Assembly: GCF_003194585.1 (NCBI RefSeq)
Contig: NZ_QHKZ01000001.1
Location: 806,001 to 870,000, forward strand
Source of the DNA: Nocardioides daejeonensis
GTDB lineage: Bacteria > Actinomycetota > Actinomycetes > Propionibacteriales > Nocardioidaceae
Length of the DNA stretch: 64,000 nucleotides
Direction: 5' to 3'
A model generated the notes under the pieces. The model ran no database searches, was not told the DNA's origin, and saw only the letters and a list, made by a program, of their open reading frames with translations. Below, piece by piece: positions 50,734 through 60,783 of this stretch. The translations under genes were made by a program, and so were the position numbers. Within the stretch, counting starts at the first letter, position 1; every line of letters begins with the position of its first letter.

Positions 50734-51920
50734 CAACAGGCGTCCGAGGTCTGGCAGTAGGTCTGGAACTCCGCCTTGTACTGCAAGAACTCGTCGTACG
50801 TGGTGGCGAACTTCGTCTCGCCGGTGCGCAGGTCGACGGTCACGTAGTAGTACCAGTCCCCCTTGGCCGGAGCGAGCGCCGCCGCGATGGCCGCGTCGCC
50901 CGGTGCCTCGATCGGTCCGGGCGGAAGCCCGGTCTGGCGACGCGTGTTGTAGGGGTTGTCGGCGACGGAGTCGATCTCCGCGGTGCTGATCGCCACCCCC
51001 AGCTTGCGGCCGAGGGCGTAGTTGACGGTCGCGTCGATCTCGAGCCGGCCGATCGTCCCGGCCGTGCCGGGGTTCTCCAGCCGGTTGTAGATCACCCGGG
51101 CGATCTTGGGCATGTCGTCGCCGCGCCCCTCTGCCTCCACGAGCGAGGCGACCGTCATCAGCTCGTGCGGGGTGTAGCCCAGCCGCTGGGCAGCCTGCTC
51201 GATGTCGTTCTGCTCCGCGGACTGACGCCACCGGTCGACCATCGCCCGCAGCATGTCGACGGGCTGGTCCTTGGGACCGAAGTCGTACGTCGCGGGGAAG
51301 AGGTATCCCTCCGCCTTGCCGCCCGCGTAGTCGGGGAGCCCGAGCTCGTCGGCCCGGGTGAGGGCCTTGTCGAACTGCTTCTTGGAGAAGTCGGTCTTCT
51401 CCGCCAGCAACGCAGCCACGTCGACCGCTCGCAGGCCCTCCGGAACGGTGATCCTCGTGACCATCGCATTGCCCGGGTTGATCAGCACACCGAGCGCATC
51501 GGCTGCCTTCATCTCCTTGCGCATCTCGTAGGAGCCCGGCTGGATCCGAGCCGCCTCCTCACTGCGGCCGCGGGCGGCGTCGGTGAACGCCTCCACGGAG
51601 GCGACCACACCGGCGTCGTGGAGGGTGCGCCCGATGTCGGTGGCCGTGTCACCGGGGCTGACCTCGATCACGACCGACCCAGAGCCCGGGCCGGAGAAGT
51701 CCTCCGCTTCGGCGAACTGCTGCTTCACCCAGTCCACCCCGGCCGTCAGGCCGACCCAGGCGACGCCCCCCAGCGCACCGACCAGCAACAGCGCCACCAG
51801 GCAGCCACCGAGACGGCGCGGACGCTTCTCGGCGCGCCGACGTCCACCGCGCGCTGTTCCTGGACCGGACTCGGGTGCCTCCTCGGCACCGGGGAGCAGC
51901 GAGTCCTCGGGGTCGTTCAT
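50733..51920 (-). CDS. mltG: Endolytic transglycosylase MltG
   Basis: 395 residues. It cuts growing peptidoglycan strands. An acidic cytoplasmic N-terminus and a basic patch precede one membrane helix (about 38-58); a LysM-like region follows and then the YceG domain, with the catalytic Glu in ASLVEAEGR (Glu262) and FPATYDF and NTR at conserved places. The C-terminus ends in two Cys near QTYCQTSDAC that might form a disulfide. It overlaps ruvX by 4 bases. Confidence 0.93.
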   Translation of the reverse strand: MNDPEDSLLPGAEEAPESGPGTARGGRRRAEKRPRRLGGCLVALLLVGALGGVAWVGLTAGVDWVKQQFAEAEDFSGPGSGSVVIEVSPGDTATDIGRTLHDAGVVASVEAFTDAARGRSEEAARIQPGSYEMRKEMKAADALGVLINPGNAMVTRITVPEGLRAVDVAALLAEKTDFSKKQFDKALTRADELGLPDYAGGKAEGYLFPATYDFGPKDQPVDMLRAMVDRWRQSAEQNDIEQAAQRLGYTPHELMTVASLVEAEGRGDDMPKIARVIYNRLENPGTAGTIGRLEIDATVNYALGRKLGVAISTAEIDSVADNPYNTRRQTGLPPGPIEAPGDAAIAAALAPAKGDWYYYVTVDLRTGETKFATTYDEFLQYKAEFQTYCQTSDAC

Positions 51921-52393
51921 CCGTGTGTCTCCTCATCCGGCGCGTCGGTCAGCACATCCCCCGGTGCCTCTCCGCGCGCACGTTCCGCGTCCAGCGCGTG
52001 CTGCAGGATCACGACAGCGGCGGCCATGTCGACCACTGCTCGCCGCTTCTGCCCCTTCTTTCCACGTTCCCGAAGCATCGACTCCGCCGTGACGGTCGTC
52101 AACCGCTCGTCCACGAGCCGCACCGGGGTCGGCGCGATCGCCCGGGCCAGCTCGGCGGCGAACACGCGCACCCGTGCTGCCGCGGGCCCCTCGCCCCCGG
52201 AGAGCGACCGGGGCAGCCCCATGACCACCTCGACGGCGTCCTCCTCCGCGACGAGCTCCGCGAGACGGGCGAGGTCGCCCTTCCCGCGGGGCACCGTCTC
52301 CAAGGGAGTGGCGATGATGCCGGAGGGGTCGCATCGCGCGACCCCGATCCGGGCATCGCCCGGATCAAGGCCGAGGCGCACTCCGTTGCGCAC
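51917..52393 (-). CDS. ruvX: Putative pre-16S rRNA nuclease / Holliday junction resolvase-like (YqgF/RuvX)
   Basis: 158 residues. RNase H-like fold: LGLDPGDARIGVA with first catalytic Asp, VVMGLPRSLSG, VDERLTTVTAE with the Glu, and a late Asp in RRAVVDMAAAV. YqgF is thought to process 16S rRNA ends in E. coli. The start is GTG at 52393. The order alaS-ruvX-mltG-aroE is conserved in actinobacteria. The C-terminal tail is longer and more acidic than in E. coli. Confidence 0.9.
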   Translation of the reverse strand: MRNGVRLGLDPGDARIGVARCDPSGIIATPLETVPRGKGDLARLAELVAEEDAVEVVMGLPRSLSGGEGPAAARVRVFAAELARAIAPTPVRLVDERLTTVTAESMLRERGKKGQKRRAVVDMAAAVVILQHALDAERARGEAPGDVLTDAPDEETHG

Positions 52394-52420
52394 GCTAGGC
52401 GATCCTCACACTCGCGGCGA

Positions 52421-55105
52421 TCACGACGTCCGGGCCACCTCGGCCACGACGACCTCGAGCGCCTCGGCGATGCGAGCCGTGTCAGTGCCGCCGCCCTGGG
52501 CCACGTCGGCCTTGCCGCCGCCCTTGCCGCCGAGCAGCGGGCCGACGGCGCGGATCAGGTCGTTGGCGCTCAGGCCCCGGGCCTGGCCGGCCTCGTTGAC
52601 GGCAGCCACCGCTGCCACCTTGCCCTCAGCCTCGCCGAGCACCACGACCACGCCGGGGCGGTCCTGCGGCAGCCGACCCCGTACGTCGAGGGCGAGCGTC
52701 CGCACATCGCCGCCTGCAGCGCCTGGGGCGTGGTGGGCGACCACCTGGACGCCACCGACGTCCTGGGCGGCTGCGGCGATCTGGCCCGCCGAGGCGAGCA
52801 GACTCGCGACCCGCGCCTTCTCCAGCTCCTTCTCCGCAGCCTTCAGGCGATCCACCATGTCCTGGACGCGGCCCACCAGGTCGTCCGGCTGGGCCTTGAG
52901 CAGGCCGGTGAGCTGTCCCACGACGTCGCGCTCGCGAGCCAGATAGGCGAAGCCCTCCTGCCCGGTGAACGCCTCGATGCGCCTGTTGCCCGAGCCCACG
53001 GAGGACTCACCGGTCACCACGATGGTGCCGATCTGCGAGGAGTGGTCGACGTGGGTGCCACCGCACAGCTCGCGCGACCACGGGCCGCCGATCTCGACGA
53101 CGCGCACCTGAGTCTCGTCGTACGTCTCGCCGAAGAGCGCGATCGCGCCCCAGTCCTTCGCCTCGGAGAGGGTCATGTACTGCCAGCCCACCGGCAGGTC
53201 CGCGCGCAACGCGTGGTTGGAGACCTGCTCGATCTCACGGAGCTGCTGCTCGCTCAGCGACTGGGTCCAGCCGAAGTCGAGTCGGAGGTAGCCGGGTCGG
53301 TTGTAGGAGCCGGACTGGAGCGCGGTCGGGCCGAGCACGTCGCGCAGCGCGGCATGGACCACGTGGGTGCCGGAGTGGGCCTGGCGCGCCCCGATCCGCC
53401 ATTCGGGATCGACCTGCGCGTGCAGCAGCGGGCCGCCGGAGGTCGAGCCTGCCACCAACTCGCCGTCTACCACCCGCACCTGATGCACGACCAGACCGCG
53501 AACCGGGCGCTGGACGTCGAGCACCTCCAGGCGTCCGCCGTCGAACTCGATGATGCCCGCGTCGGCGACCTGACCGCCCGACTCGGCATAGAACGGGGTG
53601 CGGTCGAGCACGATCTCGCCGACCTCGCCGTTGCCCAACGCTGCCGTGGGTACGCCGCCTCGCAGCACAGCGAGCGCCTTCGACTCGGTGCTGAGCGTCT
53701 CGTAGGCGAGCCAGTCCGTCGGGCCGTGCTCGTCGAGGATGGTGCGGTAGACCGCCGTGTCGGCGTGCTGCCCCTTCTTCGCCTTGGCGTCGGCCTTGGC
53801 TCGCTCCCGCTGCTCGGCCATGAGCCGCCGGAAGCCGTCGTGGTCGACGTCGAGACCGGCCTCCGAGGCCATCTCGAGGGTGAGGTCGATCGGGAACCCG
53901 TAGGTGTCGTGGAGCGCGAACGCCTTCTCGCCCGACAGCGTGGTGCCACCCGTCTGCTTCACCTCGTCAGCGGCGTGATCGAAGATCTGGGTGCCGGACT
54001 GCAGCGTCTTGCGGAACGCGTCTTCCTCCGCGTAGGCCACCCGCGCGATCCGCTCCCACCCGGCCTCGAGCTCGGGGTAGCCGAGCTTCATCTTCTCCAG
54101 CGACACAGGCAACAGCTCGGGCAGCGCACGCTCGGAGTAGCCGAGCAGCCGCATCGACCGGACCGCCCGGCGAAGCAGCCGACGCAGCACGTAGCCGCGG
54201 GCCTCGTTGCCAGGAGTGACGCCGTCCCCGATCAGCATCAGCGAGGAGCGCACGTGGTCGGCGACCACCCGGAAGCGGACGTCGTCCTCGTGGTTGGCGC
54301 CGTACTGCTTGCCGGTGAGCTGTGCGGCCTTCTCGATGACCGGGAACATCTCGTCGATCTCGTACATGTTCTGCCTGCCCTGGAGCAGGTACGCGACCCG
54401 CTCGAGGCCCAGTCCGGTATCGATGTTCTTGGCCGGCAGCGGGCCCTCGACGTCGAAGTCGTCCTTCGCCCGGACGGTGTGCAGGCTCTCCTGCATGAAG
54501 ACCAGGTTCCAGATCTCCAGGAAGCGGTCTTCGTCGACGACCGGGCCGCCGTCCTTGCCGTACTCGGGGCCGCGGTCGTAGTAGATCTCGCTACACGGTC
54601 CCCCCGGGCCGGGCACGCCCATGTTCCAGTAGTTGTCGAGCAGCCCTCGCTCCTGGATCCGCTCGTCCGGCAGCCCTGCCTCGGTCTTCCAGATCTCCTT
54701 GGACTCGTCGTCCCCGGCCAGCACCGTCACCCAGATCCGCTCCGGGTCAAAGCCGTAGCCGCCGTCGTCCTGGCTCTTGGTGATGAGCTCCCACGCCAGC
54801 TTGATGGCGCCCTGCTTGAAGTAGTCACCGAAGGAGAAGTTGCCGCACATCTGGAAGAACGTGCCGTGCCGAGTGGTCTTGCCGACCTCCTCGATGTCGA
54901 GCGTGCGGACGCACTTCTGCACACTGACCGCCCGGTCGTACGGCGCCGTCTCCTGACCGAGGAAGTAGGGCTTGAAGGGCACCATGCCGGCGTTGACGAA
55001 GAGCAGGGTCGGGTCGTCGAGCAACAGCGACGCCGAGGGGACGACCTGGTGCCCTGCCTTCTCGAAGTGGGCGACGAACCTGCGGCGGATCTCCGCGGTC
55101 TCCAT
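52421..55105 (-). CDS. alaS: Alanyl-tRNA synthetase
   Basis: 894 residues. The class II catalytic core is at the N-terminus (RRRFVAHFEKAGH, TLLFVNAGMVPFKPYFLG split over motif 2), followed by the tRNA-binding domain, the editing domain with HSGTHVVHAAL and CGGTHVDHS zinc motifs, and a C-terminal DHHA1 domain ending near GGGGKADVAQGGG (here KGGGKADVAQGGGTD). Its ATG shares one base with the stop of the upstream DUF6167-like gene. All expected motifs are intact. Confidence 0.97.
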   Translation of the reverse strand: METAEIRRRFVAHFEKAGHQVVPSASLLLDDPTLLFVNAGMVPFKPYFLGQETAPYDRAVSVQKCVRTLDIEEVGKTTRHGTFFQMCGNFSFGDYFKQGAIKLAWELITKSQDDGGYGFDPERIWVTVLAGDDESKEIWKTEAGLPDERIQERGLLDNYWNMGVPGPGGPCSEIYYDRGPEYGKDGGPVVDEDRFLEIWNLVFMQESLHTVRAKDDFDVEGPLPAKNIDTGLGLERVAYLLQGRQNMYEIDEMFPVIEKAAQLTGKQYGANHEDDVRFRVVADHVRSSLMLIGDGVTPGNEARGYVLRRLLRRAVRSMRLLGYSERALPELLPVSLEKMKLGYPELEAGWERIARVAYAEEDAFRKTLQSGTQIFDHAADEVKQTGGTTLSGEKAFALHDTYGFPIDLTLEMASEAGLDVDHDGFRRLMAEQRERAKADAKAKKGQHADTAVYRTILDEHGPTDWLAYETLSTESKALAVLRGGVPTAALGNGEVGEIVLDRTPFYAESGGQVADAGIIEFDGGRLEVLDVQRPVRGLVVHQVRVVDGELVAGSTSGGPLLHAQVDPEWRIGARQAHSGTHVVHAALRDVLGPTALQSGSYNRPGYLRLDFGWTQSLSEQQLREIEQVSNHALRADLPVGWQYMTLSEAKDWGAIALFGETYDETQVRVVEIGGPWSRELCGGTHVDHSSQIGTIVVTGESSVGSGNRRIEAFTGQEGFAYLARERDVVGQLTGLLKAQPDDLVGRVQDMVDRLKAAEKELEKARVASLLASAGQIAAAAQDVGGVQVVAHHAPGAAGGDVRTLALDVRGRLPQDRPGVVVVLGEAEGKVAAVAAVNEAGQARGLSANDLIRAVGPLLGGKGGGKADVAQGGGTDTARIAEALEVVVAEVARTS

Positions 55106-55401
55106 CAGTTGCTGCCTCGCTCATCTGTCGTTCGTGATTCGGTCAGTTGTGGTCGGGTGGTGGCGCCGCTCAGCTCCCGCCGCGGCTCCGTCGGCGCCAG
55201 CCCGAGACGATCACGCAGTTCGACCTCGCGGTCGGCGCTCGCCTGTGCCACCTCGTCGCGGACCAGCCGGGCGCCCAACGCGAGTGCTGAGGCACGATCG
55301 CGTAGTCCACTGGCGGTGAAGCTCTCGGTCAGCCGGCGGGCACGGTTCATCGCATAGATCCCGGCCCCGGCCCCAGCAGCGAACCAGAAGCCACGTCTCA
55401 T
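55105..55401 (-). CDS. Small membrane protein, DUF6167-like
   Basis: 98 residues. A short N-terminal hydrophobic segment (FWFAAGAGAGIYAMNRAR) looks like a membrane anchor, followed by a helical region (LRDRASALALGARLVRDEVAQA) and a polar tail. This pattern is that of a family found next to alaS in actinobacteria, which I believe is DUF6167. It overlaps the 169-residue gene upstream by 4 bases and alaS by one base. Function unknown. Confidence 0.75.
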   Translation of the reverse strand: MRRGFWFAAGAGAGIYAMNRARRLTESFTASGLRDRASALALGARLVRDEVAQASADREVELRDRLGLAPTEPRRELSGATTRPQLTESRTTDERGSN

Positions 55402-55907
55402 GCGGTCTCCTCCATGCGGAGGTCCCGGGCGGCTCGCTGTCGGATGGCGGCCTCGCGCTTGAGGCTGCGCACGATCGTCCGGCGCTCCTTGCGCAGCCGC
55501 TTCATCTCCCGCTTCATCTCGAAGCGGATCCGGTTGCGGGACTCCGGGCTCAGCGCCTGTCGCAGGCCATGCCCGAAGGCGGCGGCCTTCACCACGGACT
55601 CGCGCGCGACGATGTCGACGAAGAGTCGGCCGTCGATCCGCTCCGCGACGGGTCGCGCGGCGGTCTCATCGACCTCGGTGCCCAGACCGGTGATCACATA
55701 CTCCTCGACCACGGTCGGGGCGGCGGTGAGGGCCAGCGCATCGACCCGCGCCCGCAGGGCTTCCGCCTCGGCCCGTGCCTCGGCGAGTGCCAGCTCGGTA
55801 CGACGCGCCTGCGCGCGGGCCGTCCGGACCAGGAGCGCGCCTGCGATGACCACGGCAAGCAGGGTGACGGCGCAGAACGCGGCGGTCACGACGATGGCGG
55901 TGGTCAT
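55398..55907 (-). CDS. Membrane-anchored coiled-coil protein, function unknown
   Basis: 169 residues. One N-terminal membrane helix (about 5-27) is followed by a coiled coil (about 28-58, Ala/Glu/Arg heptads), a short beta-rich part around EEYVITGLGTEV and RLFVDIVARESVVK, and a strongly basic C-terminal helix (FEMKREMKRLRKERRT). The layout suggests a protein that spans from membrane to nucleic acid or another acidic partner, but no function is known. It overlaps the DUF6167-like gene and follows rarA by 11 bases. Confidence 0.75.
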   Translation of the reverse strand: MTTAIVVTAAFCAVTLLAVVIAGALLVRTARAQARRTELALAEARAEAEALRARVDALALTAAPTVVEEYVITGLGTEVDETAARPVAERIDGRLFVDIVARESVVKAAAFGHGLRQALSPESRNRIRFEMKREMKRLRKERRTIVRSLKREAAIRQRAARDLRMEETA

Positions 55908-55918
55908 GAGACCTGACC

Positions 55919-57292
55919 CTACCGCGCGCCACGGATCAGTCGGCGCACACGTTCCCAGCGGTCCTTGATGGCCGCCTCCGCGCCGAGCGCGGTCGGCTTG
56001 TAGTACTCGGTGCCGTCGACGACGTCCGGTGCATACTGCTGCTCGGCGATCCCGAACGGCTCGTCGTGCGCGTAGCGGTAGCCCTTGCCGTGACCGAGCT
56101 TCTTGGCACCGGCATAGTGCGCGTCACGCAGGTGCGACGGCACCGGACCGAGCTTGCCTGCCTTGACGTCGCCGAGCGCGGCGAAGATCGCGTTGGTGAC
56201 GGCGTTCGACTTGGGGGCGACGGCCAGCGCGATGGTTGCGTGCGCGAGGTTGAGCTGCGCCTCGGGCATGCCGATCAGCTGGACCGCCTGGGCAGCAGCC
56301 ACGGCGATGGGCAAGGCGTTGGGGTCAGCCAGGCCGACGTCCTCGCTGGCGAGGATGACCAGCCGACGGGCGATGAACCGCGGGTCCTCCCCCGCGGCGA
56401 TCATCCGGGCCAGGTAGTGCAGGGCCGCATCGACGTCGGAGCCGCGCACCGACTTGATGAACGCCGACACCACGTCGTAGTGCTGGTCGCCCTGGCGGTC
56501 GTAGCGCACGGCGGCCCGGTCCACCGCGGTCTCCGCCGTCTCGAGGTCGATCACGACCACATCGCTCGCACCGTCCCCGCTGGTCGAGCTCGTCGCGATC
56601 GCCGCGCCGGCTGCCGCCTCCAGGTAGGTGAGGGCGCGGCGCGCGTCGCCGCCGGAGAGGCGGACCAGGTGGTCTCGCGCCTCGTCGGCGAGTTCGAACC
56701 TCCCCGCCAGGCCGCGCTCGTCGGCGACGGCGCGGGCCAGAACCTCCCCGATGTCGTCTTCGGTCAAGGACTCCAGCGTGACCAGGAGCGAGCGCGAGAG
56801 CAGCGGCGAGATCACCGAGAAGTGCGGGTTCTCCGTGGTCGCCGCCACCAGGCTGACCCAGCGGTTCTCTACCCCCGGCAGGAGCGCGTCCTGCTGTGCC
56901 TTGCTGAAGCGGTGCACCTCGTCGACGAAGAGCACCGTCTCGCGCCCCTGGCGCACCAGCTGGGCACGCGCGGCGTCGACCGCCTGGCGCACGTCCTTGA
57001 CGCCCGCCGAGACTGCCGAGACCTCGACGAAGTCCCGGTCGGTCTGGCCGGAGAGGATCGCGGCGAGCGTCGTCTTTCCGGTGCCCGGCGGCCCCCACAG
57101 CACCACGCTCATCGGCCGGTTCCCGGTGATCAGCTGGTGGAGCGGAGAGCCCTCCTGACGAAGGTGCGCTTGACCCACGAGCTCGTCGAGTCGACGCGGC
57201 CGCATCCGCACCGCCAGCGGTGCCGAGGAATGGGCGTTGCCGGCGAGGGAGCCACTGCTGACCTGCCCGGGGGCGTCGAAGAGACCGTCCAC
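55919..57292 (-). CDS. rarA: Replication-associated recombination protein A (RarA/MgsA)
   Basis: 457 residues. An AAA+ ATPase acting at stalled replication forks. Walker A is GPPGTGKTT, Walker [12 protein letters not shown], sensor 1 ATTENP; the C-terminal tetramerisation domain has [16 protein letters not shown] and [12 protein letters not shown], then KSNAV. The start is GTG at 57292, with TAGGCT 6 bases upstream, so probably leaderless and transcribed apart from the importer genes before it. Confidence 0.95.
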   Translation of the reverse strand: MDGLFDAPGQVSSGSLAGNAHSSAPLAVRMRPRRLDELVGQAHLRQEGSPLHQLITGNRPMSVVLWGPPGTGKTTLAAILSGQTDRDFVEVSAVSAGVKDVRQAVDAARAQLVRQGRETVLFVDEVHRFSKAQQDALLPGVENRWVSLVAATTENPHFSVISPLLSRSLLVTLESLTEDDIGEVLARAVADERGLAGRFELADEARDHLVRLSGGDARRALTYLEAAAGAAIATSSTSGDGASDVVVIDLETAETAVDRAAVRYDRQGDQHYDVVSAFIKSVRGSDVDAALHYLARMIAAGEDPRFIARRLVILASEDVGLADPNALPIAVAAAQAVQLIGMPEAQLNLAHATIALAVAPKSNAVTNAIFAALGDVKAGKLGPVPSHLRDAHYAGAKKLGHGKGYRYAHDEPFGIAEQQYAPDVVDGTEYYKPTALGAEAAIKDRWERVRRLIRGAR

Positions 57293-57298
57293 CCGCTC

Positions 57299-57304
57299 AG
57301 CCTA
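57299..57304 (-). promoter_or_regulatory. -10 box of rarA, leaderless
   Basis: TAGGCT on the minus strand lies 6 bases before the rarA GTG and just after the stop of the importer ATPase gene. Confidence 0.5.
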
Positions 57305-57309
57305 CGCAG

Positions 57310-58541
<1,232 letters not shown>

Positions 58542-58545
<4 letters not shown>

Positions 58546-59615
58546 CGCTCCTCAGCGAGGTCGGGAGCGATCTCGGGGATCACTTCGTTCTGATAGATCG
58601 ACTCGGGGTCCGCCAGGTGGCAGCGCTTCAGGTGCAGCCCTCCCCGCGGGCCCGGGACGAGATCGGGCAGCTCGGTCGTGCACAGGTCGCCGGGCACCTT
58701 GTCGCGGTGCACGCACCGGGGGTGGAAGGCGCAGCCCGTCGGCGGGCTCAGCAGGCTCGGCGGGTTGCCGGGTACCGGAACCATCCGTGCGTTGGGATCG
58801 CCGGTGATGTCGGGAACGCTGGAGAGCAGGCCCCAGGTGTAGGGCATCTGGGGGTGCGTGAGCACCTCCTTAACCCGGCCGTGCTCCACCGCGCGGCCGG
58901 CGTACATCACCAGGGCCTCGTCAGCCATCTCGGCCACGACGCCGAGGTCGTGCGTGATGATGATGATGGCGGTGTTGAACTCCCGCTGCAGGTTCTGCAG
59001 GAGGTCGAGGATCTGGGCCTGCACCGTCACGTCGAGCGCCGTGGTGGGCTCGTCGGCGATGAGCAGGCTGGGGTCGTTGATCAACGCCATGGCGATCATC
59101 GCCCGCTGCCGCATCCCACCGGAGAACTGGTGCGGGTAGCTGTCGAAGCGCACGTCGGGCTGTGGGATGCCGACCAGCTCCAGCATGTCGATCACGCGGG
59201 TACGCGCCGCCTTCTTGCTGACCTTGTGGTGCACCCGGTAGGCCTCGGCGATCTGGTTGCCCACGGTGTAGTACGGGTGCATCGCCGAGAGCGGGTCCTG
59301 GAAGATCATCGCGATCTCCTTGCCCCGCAGCTTGCGCATCTCCGCGTTGTTCAGCGCCAGCAGGTCGACGCCGTCCAGCAGGATCCGCCCCTCCACCTTG
59401 GCGTTCGTGCCGCGGTGAAGGCCGAGGATCGCCGAGCTCGAGACCGACTTGCCCGACCCGGACTCGCCGACGATGCCGAGCGTCTGGCCTCGGTCGAGCG
59501 CGTAGCTGAGTCCGTCCGTGGCCTTGACCAGTCCGTCCTGCGTCGGGAAGTGGACCTTGAGGTTCTCCACCTTCAGGAAGGGCTGCTTCTCGTCCATGTG
59601 TGCGTTCTGCTCCAT
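58542..59615 (-). CDS. Peptide ABC importer ATPase (OppD/DppD type)
   Basis: 357 residues. Walker [10 protein letters not shown], signature [15 protein letters not shown], Walker [14 protein letters not shown] and H-loop IITHDLG. The C-terminal oligopeptide_HPY domain has CAFHPRCVH. It pairs with the OppF-type ATPase to drive the importer. Start is ATG 59615; ATG at 59597 is a close alternative. It begins about 12 bases after the permease gene. Confidence 0.92.
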
Positions 59616-59627
59616 CTCAGCGATCTC

Positions 59628-60644
59628 CTAGCCCAGCCGGACCCGCGGGTCGATGAAGGCATAGGCGATGTCGACGATGATGTTCATCAGGACCACGAAC
59701 GAACCGGCGATCAGCACGATGCCGACCACGGTCGGCAGGTCCCAGGCCTGGGAGGACTGCACGGTCAGCAGGCCGAGGCCCGGATAGGCGAAGACCGACT
59801 CCGTGATGATCGCACCGCCGAGCAAAGTCCCGAAGTCGATGCCGGTCATCGTCACCAGCGGTGTCAGCGCCGCGCGCAGGCCGTGCTTGAAGAGCACCGC
59901 CCGTGAGTTGAGGCCCTTGGCCTTGGCTGTGCGGATGTAGTCCTCGCCCAGCGACTCCAGCACGAACGCGCGCGTCATGCGGACGTAGCTGGCCAGGAAG
60001 ACGAGAGCGAGGGTCAGCGACGGTAGCCAGAGGTTGGTCAGCCAACCCCACACTCCACCCTCTGCGATCGGCGTGTAGTACGGATAGTCGAGGAGCCCCC
60101 ACTTGACCACCACGTACTTCAGGAAGAAGACGCCGATGAAGAAGGTAGGAAAGGCGTAGACGAGCAGGGTGAGGCCGACAATTCCTCGGTCGAGGATCGA
60201 ACCTTTCGTGACGGCTGCGGCGATACCCAACAGCACGCCGAAGAACAGCCAGAGCACTACCGCGACCACCGCGAGCGAGATCGAGATCGGCGCATAGTCC
60301 TTGATCAGGCTGTTGACGGTCTCGCCGTAGTACTTGCTGAAGCCGAGGCAGGGCGCTGCACAGTGCGTGACCGTCTCCGGTGCAGCCTCTCTCTGTGCCT
60401 GGTCGATCGGGAAGTCCCGTCCAGCGACGACGCCCTTGGCGAAGCCGGCCCACTGCTCGTAGACGGGCTTGTCGTAGCCCAGCGCCTTCTCAGTGACCGC
60501 AATCTGTGCCTGTGTGCACTGCTTGCCGCAGGCCAGCTTGGCCTGGTCTGCCGGCGAGGCGAAGAACAGGATGAACGTGACCAGCGAGAGGGCAAGGAGC
60601 AGCAGGATGCCGATGACGACGCGGCGCGCAGCATAGGCCCACAT
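59628..60644 (-). CDS. Peptide ABC importer permease (DppB/OppB type)
   Basis: 338 residues. Six helices of the binding-protein-dependent transport family; the cytoplasmic EAA loop is around VLESLGEDYIRTAKAKGLN. The outer loop after helix 1 is long (about residues 34-110) and carries two Cys pairs, CGKQC and CAAPC, that could form disulfides. Start ATG 60644. It is separated from the binding-protein gene upstream by a 139-base gap with strong hairpins. Confidence 0.9.
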   Translation of the reverse strand: MWAYAARRVVIGILLLLALSLVTFILFFASPADQAKLACGKQCTQAQIAVTEKALGYDKPVYEQWAGFAKGVVAGRDFPIDQAQREAAPETVTHCAAPCLGFSKYYGETVNSLIKDYAPISISLAVVAVVLWLFFGVLLGIAAAVTKGSILDRGIVGLTLLVYAFPTFFIGVFFLKYVVVKWGLLDYPYYTPIAEGGVWGWLTNLWLPSLTLALVFLASYVRMTRAFVLESLGEDYIRTAKAKGLNSRAVLFKHGLRAALTPLVTMTGIDFGTLLGGAIITESVFAYPGLGLLTVQSSQAWDLPTVVGIVLIAGSFVVLMNIIVDIAYAFIDPRVRLG

Positions 60645-60671
60645 GGAGGGTTCCCACCTTCTGAATCGGGG

Positions 60672-60693
60672 CCGTCACGCGGAAGCGTGACGG
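60672..60693 (-). repeat. 9-base-pair hairpin before the permease gene
   Basis: CCGTCACGC-GGAA-GCGTGACGG, a perfect inverted repeat with a 4-base loop, 28 bases before the permease start. With the hairpin at 60720-60757 it may slow ribosomes, RNase or polymerase between binding protein and permease. Confidence 0.55.
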
Positions 60694-60719
60694 GGTGAGC
60701 GGGGAAGCCCGCCCGGGGA

Positions 60720-60757
60720 GGTGCCGGGCATCCACCGTGTGATGGATGCCCGGCACC
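60720..60757 (-). terminator. 15-base-pair hairpin after the binding-protein gene
   Basis: G-GTGCCGGGCATCCA pairs exactly with TGGATGCCCGGCAC-C around an 8-base loop. No U-tract follows. Such hairpins after binding-protein genes usually stop or trim the mRNA so that the binding protein is made in excess. Confidence 0.65.
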
Positions 60758-60783
60758 GGAGGAGTCACTTCGGACTCATTGCG

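Noticed and set aside
51875..55357. A plus-strand open frame of about 1160 codons opposite mltG, ruvX and alaS
   Set aside because: It runs across three well-supported genes on the other strand and has no motif or ribosome-binding site.
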